Translations under genes and position numbers: made by a program | Notes under the pieces: model-generated | The model's database searches: none | What the model was told of the DNA's origin: nothing | Seen by the model: the letters and a program-made list of their open reading frames with translations, nothing else | NCBI GenBank assembly: GCA_003557765.1 | Contig: PWNO01000074.1 | Coordinates: forward strand, 1-6,172 | Length of the DNA stretch: 6,172 bases | From: Bacteroidales bacterium | Lineage (GTDB): Bacteria; Bacteroidota; Bacteroidia; Bacteroidales; UBA7960 | Direction: 5' to 3' | Shown: piece after piece, positions 4,654-6,172 of the stretch | How positions within the stretch are numbered: the stretch's first letter is position 1 | Layout of the letters: each line of letters begins with the position of its first letter

Positions 4654-5967
4654 GTGAATCGACGAGCGATCGCCCCGGTTTTCGCCTCGTTGATTGTGCC
4701 CCCAATCCTGCTTTTGGCGGCCTGGCGATCGCGCAGTCTGCGCTACAAGCACTGGATGCTAACGCTGTTTGTGACCCTGTATGGGGCAACGATGGCGATT
4801 GCCTTGGACCCGTACGGGGCAGGACCCGATGGGGTCCGTCATCTCCTCGCTGTGTATACGCATTACGTGGGCCTGGGTTTCGGGCAGTTTCTTAACGAAC
4901 TCTGGCAGATTCTTACGTTTCAGGTCAGCGATGCGCCGAGCAGGGATGTTTACAAGCATGTCCTCTCATACCTCACGGGCGGCGTCTTGGGGATGCCCGT
5001 CCTGTTTTTCCCGATCGTCGCCTTCGTGTACGGGTACTTTTTCACGGGCTCGATGCTTCATGTCTTCCGGCACTTCGGCGCAACCAAGCTGACCTATGTG
5101 TTTCTCGGCTTTGCTGTCCTTTTTTTCCTGGTCAAGAACATCGAGGGTGTGAACACGGTCCGCACTTGGACCGGGATGTGGGTGCTGGTGTACGCCTGCC
5201 TCAAATACTACGAGACGAAGAAAATCCGCTATGCGCTCCTGATGTTTGCGCCCCCGTTAATCCACTACGGCTACTTCATTATGGCGATTCCGGCCTGGTT
5301 GGTCTTGGTGGTGGGAAACAGGCCGCGGGTGTTCGCCATCTTGTTCATTCTTTCGAGCTTCACGACATTCTTCAATCCCGGAACGGTGACCGAATTGATT
5401 GCGGTGACCGAGGTGGGGGAATCCAGTGTGCGTGGATATTTTCGAGAGGAGGGCGCGACCAGTGAGCAGATTCTCACATCGGCACAAGAGCGAGGGCAGC
5501 GCATTTGGCGGACGCTGGAGCAGATCGGGATACAGAAATGGGCGCTGAATGCTTTCGTATTCACCTTGTTACTCACGGGCGTCTATTTTTCGGTGATGGA
5601 CCGGTTTCAGAAAACACTGTTTTCGATCGGGCTACTGACGATCACACTGTCCAATGCCACGTGGTATCTTTATGCCGTATCTAACCGTAGCTGGATCGTG
5701 GGTACGGTGTTTCTTCTGGCAGCCTTTCTGATGGCACGGCAGGATCCTACGACTTCTGCGCGCTTACCCAATTCCAGCCTTGTTTACAATATTGGTCTGC
5801 GTCTAAGTCTGGCACTATTTGTTCCATACTTGGCTTACAATCTTTCGGTGCTTCTGGATTTTCCCAGTGTGTTTATTTTTAGCATGCCATTCATGGTATG
5901 GGTCTTTCCGGAAATGAATATTTCCATAAAGGAAGCACTTCGGTATTTGGTGGGGGTCGTGCGGTGA
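4654..5967 (+). CDS. EpsG/Wzy-like polysaccharide polymerase
   Basis: A 437-residue integral inner-membrane protein with about 10-12 hydrophobic segments. Numbered from the GTG at 4654, approximate spans are 6-22, 34-51, 111-130, 147-161, 173-184, 196-221, 226-240, 299-315, 323-343, 347-361, 384-402 and 406-419. It probably joins lipid-linked repeat units into polymer on the periplasmic side (Wzx/Wzy pathway). The best family evidence is the EpsG-like centre: NTVRTWTGMWVLVYACLKYY (about 167-186), an arginine-bearing helix, then PPLIHYGYFIMAI (about 200-212) with the conserved His in a membrane segment. The first loop (52-105) holds DPYGAGPDGVRH, where EpsG proteins usually carry an Asp/Tyr-containing motif. 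A hydrophilic loop at about 244-296 is long, charged and probably periplasmic. EpsG and Wzy proteins diverge strongly, so confidence rests on topology, a few residues and context. The next gene overlaps its stop by 4 bp, indicating one operon. Confidence 0.72.
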   Translation: MNRRAIAPVFASLIVPPILLLAAWRSRSLRYKHWMLTLFVTLYGATMAIALDPYGAGPDGVRHLLAVYTHYVGLGFGQFLNELWQILTFQVSDAPSRDVYKHVLSYLTGGVLGMPVLFFPIVAFVYGYFFTGSMLHVFRHFGATKLTYVFLGFAVLFFLVKNIEGVNTVRTWTGMWVLVYACLKYYETKKIRYALLMFAPPLIHYGYFIMAIPAWLVLVVGNRPRVFAILFILSSFTTFFNPGTVTELIAVTEVGESSVRGYFREEGATSEQILTSAQERGQRIWRTLEQIGIQKWALNAFVFTLLLTGVYFSVMDRFQKTLFSIGLLTITLSNATWYLYAVSNRSWIVGTVFLLAAFLMARQDPTTSARLPNSSLVYNIGLRLSLALFVPYLAYNLSVLLDFPSVFIFSMPFMVWVFPEMNISIKEALRYLVGVVR

Positions 5968-6172
5968 CGGTCCCAAGCGCAGCCCGGAGCAAGTGGTTTC
6001 GTATCCTGTTTGTGCTGACTCCAGCGTTTGCCCCGAATCGGGGTGGAGTCCAGATGTCGACGCATAAAATGGGGGAACACTTCGCGCAACAGGGGCATCG
6101 GGTTGGCGTGTTTTCGTTTGAATCCGAAGGACACGTGGAGCAGGGGTTCGCCGAACTCTTTCCAGCCCTGGA
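5964..6172 (+). CDS. GT4-type glycosyltransferase, N-terminal fragment cut by window end
   Basis: The GTG at 5964 shares GTGA with the polymerase stop codon, and a G-rich GGTGGGGG box lies 7 nt upstream; the frame stays open to the window end (69 complete codons). The N-terminus has the classical start of a GT-B retaining glycosyltransferase: a first beta-strand RILFVLTPAF at residues 13-22, a glycine-rich loop (NRGGVQMST, 25-33), a helix ending in the Q-G-H-R-V pattern (43-47) and a second strand VGVFSFE (47-53). This layout is typical of GT4 enzymes that use UDP- or GDP-sugars at the cytoplasmic face of the membrane. The catalytic and donor-binding C-terminal half lies outside the window, so substrate cannot be inferred. 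Overlap with the polymerase gene implies translational coupling. Confidence 0.85.
   Translation, partial: MTVPSAARSKWFRILFVLTPAFAPNRGGVQMSTHKMGEHFAQQGHRVGVFSFESEGHVEQGFAELFPAL

Overview
This window is a stretch of a surface-polysaccharide (capsule, exopolysaccharide or O-antigen type) biosynthesis locus from a Gram-negative bacterium. It is most likely a proteobacterium and plausibly a gammaproteobacterium. The evidence is the closely KdsD/KpsF-like arabinose-5-phosphate isomerase (the Kdo route is a Gram-negative trait), the Wzy/EpsG-type polymerase and the run of glycosyltransferases. I cannot name the genus from the sequence alone. All recognisable genes are on the + strand.

Layout. Positions 1-870 hold the KpsF/KdsD isomerase, missing its first ~37 residues because the window starts inside it. 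From its stop codon to 1338 there is a broken IS630-family transposase. It lacks its N-terminus and appears to have an internal deletion that joins the N-terminal third to the last ~15 residues. Positions 1373-3002 hold two tightly coupled genes: a polysaccharide pyruvyltransferase-like protein and a GT25-family glycosyltransferase. They are visibly more AT-rich than what lies on either side. A terminator-like hairpin with a T-run sits inside the last codons of the GT25 gene. A ~235-bp gap (3003-3238) has no convincing gene but carries a small palindrome and a possible promoter. GC-rich DNA then resumes with an unclassified GT-B-fold glycosyltransferase-like protein (3239-4516), a 137-bp gap with a long inverted repeat, a multi-spanning membrane protein resembling EpsG/Wzy polymerases (4654-5967), and the N-terminus of a GT4-type glycosyltransferase (5964-6172, cut by the window end) that overlaps the polymerase stop codon by 4 bp.

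How the genes may work together (inference). The isomerase would supply arabinose-5-phosphate for Kdo. The GT-B, GT25 and GT4 proteins would add sugars to a lipid-linked repeat unit. The pyruvyltransferase-like protein would decorate it with a pyruvate ketal. The EpsG-like membrane protein would polymerise the units after export. The IS remnant and the base-composition steps suggest that the pyruvyltransferase/GT25 pair is an exchangeable cassette swapped into an older GC-rich locus. I see no tRNA, rRNA, CRISPR array or defence system. The least described parts are the GT-B protein, the atypical polymerase and the cassette boundaries.
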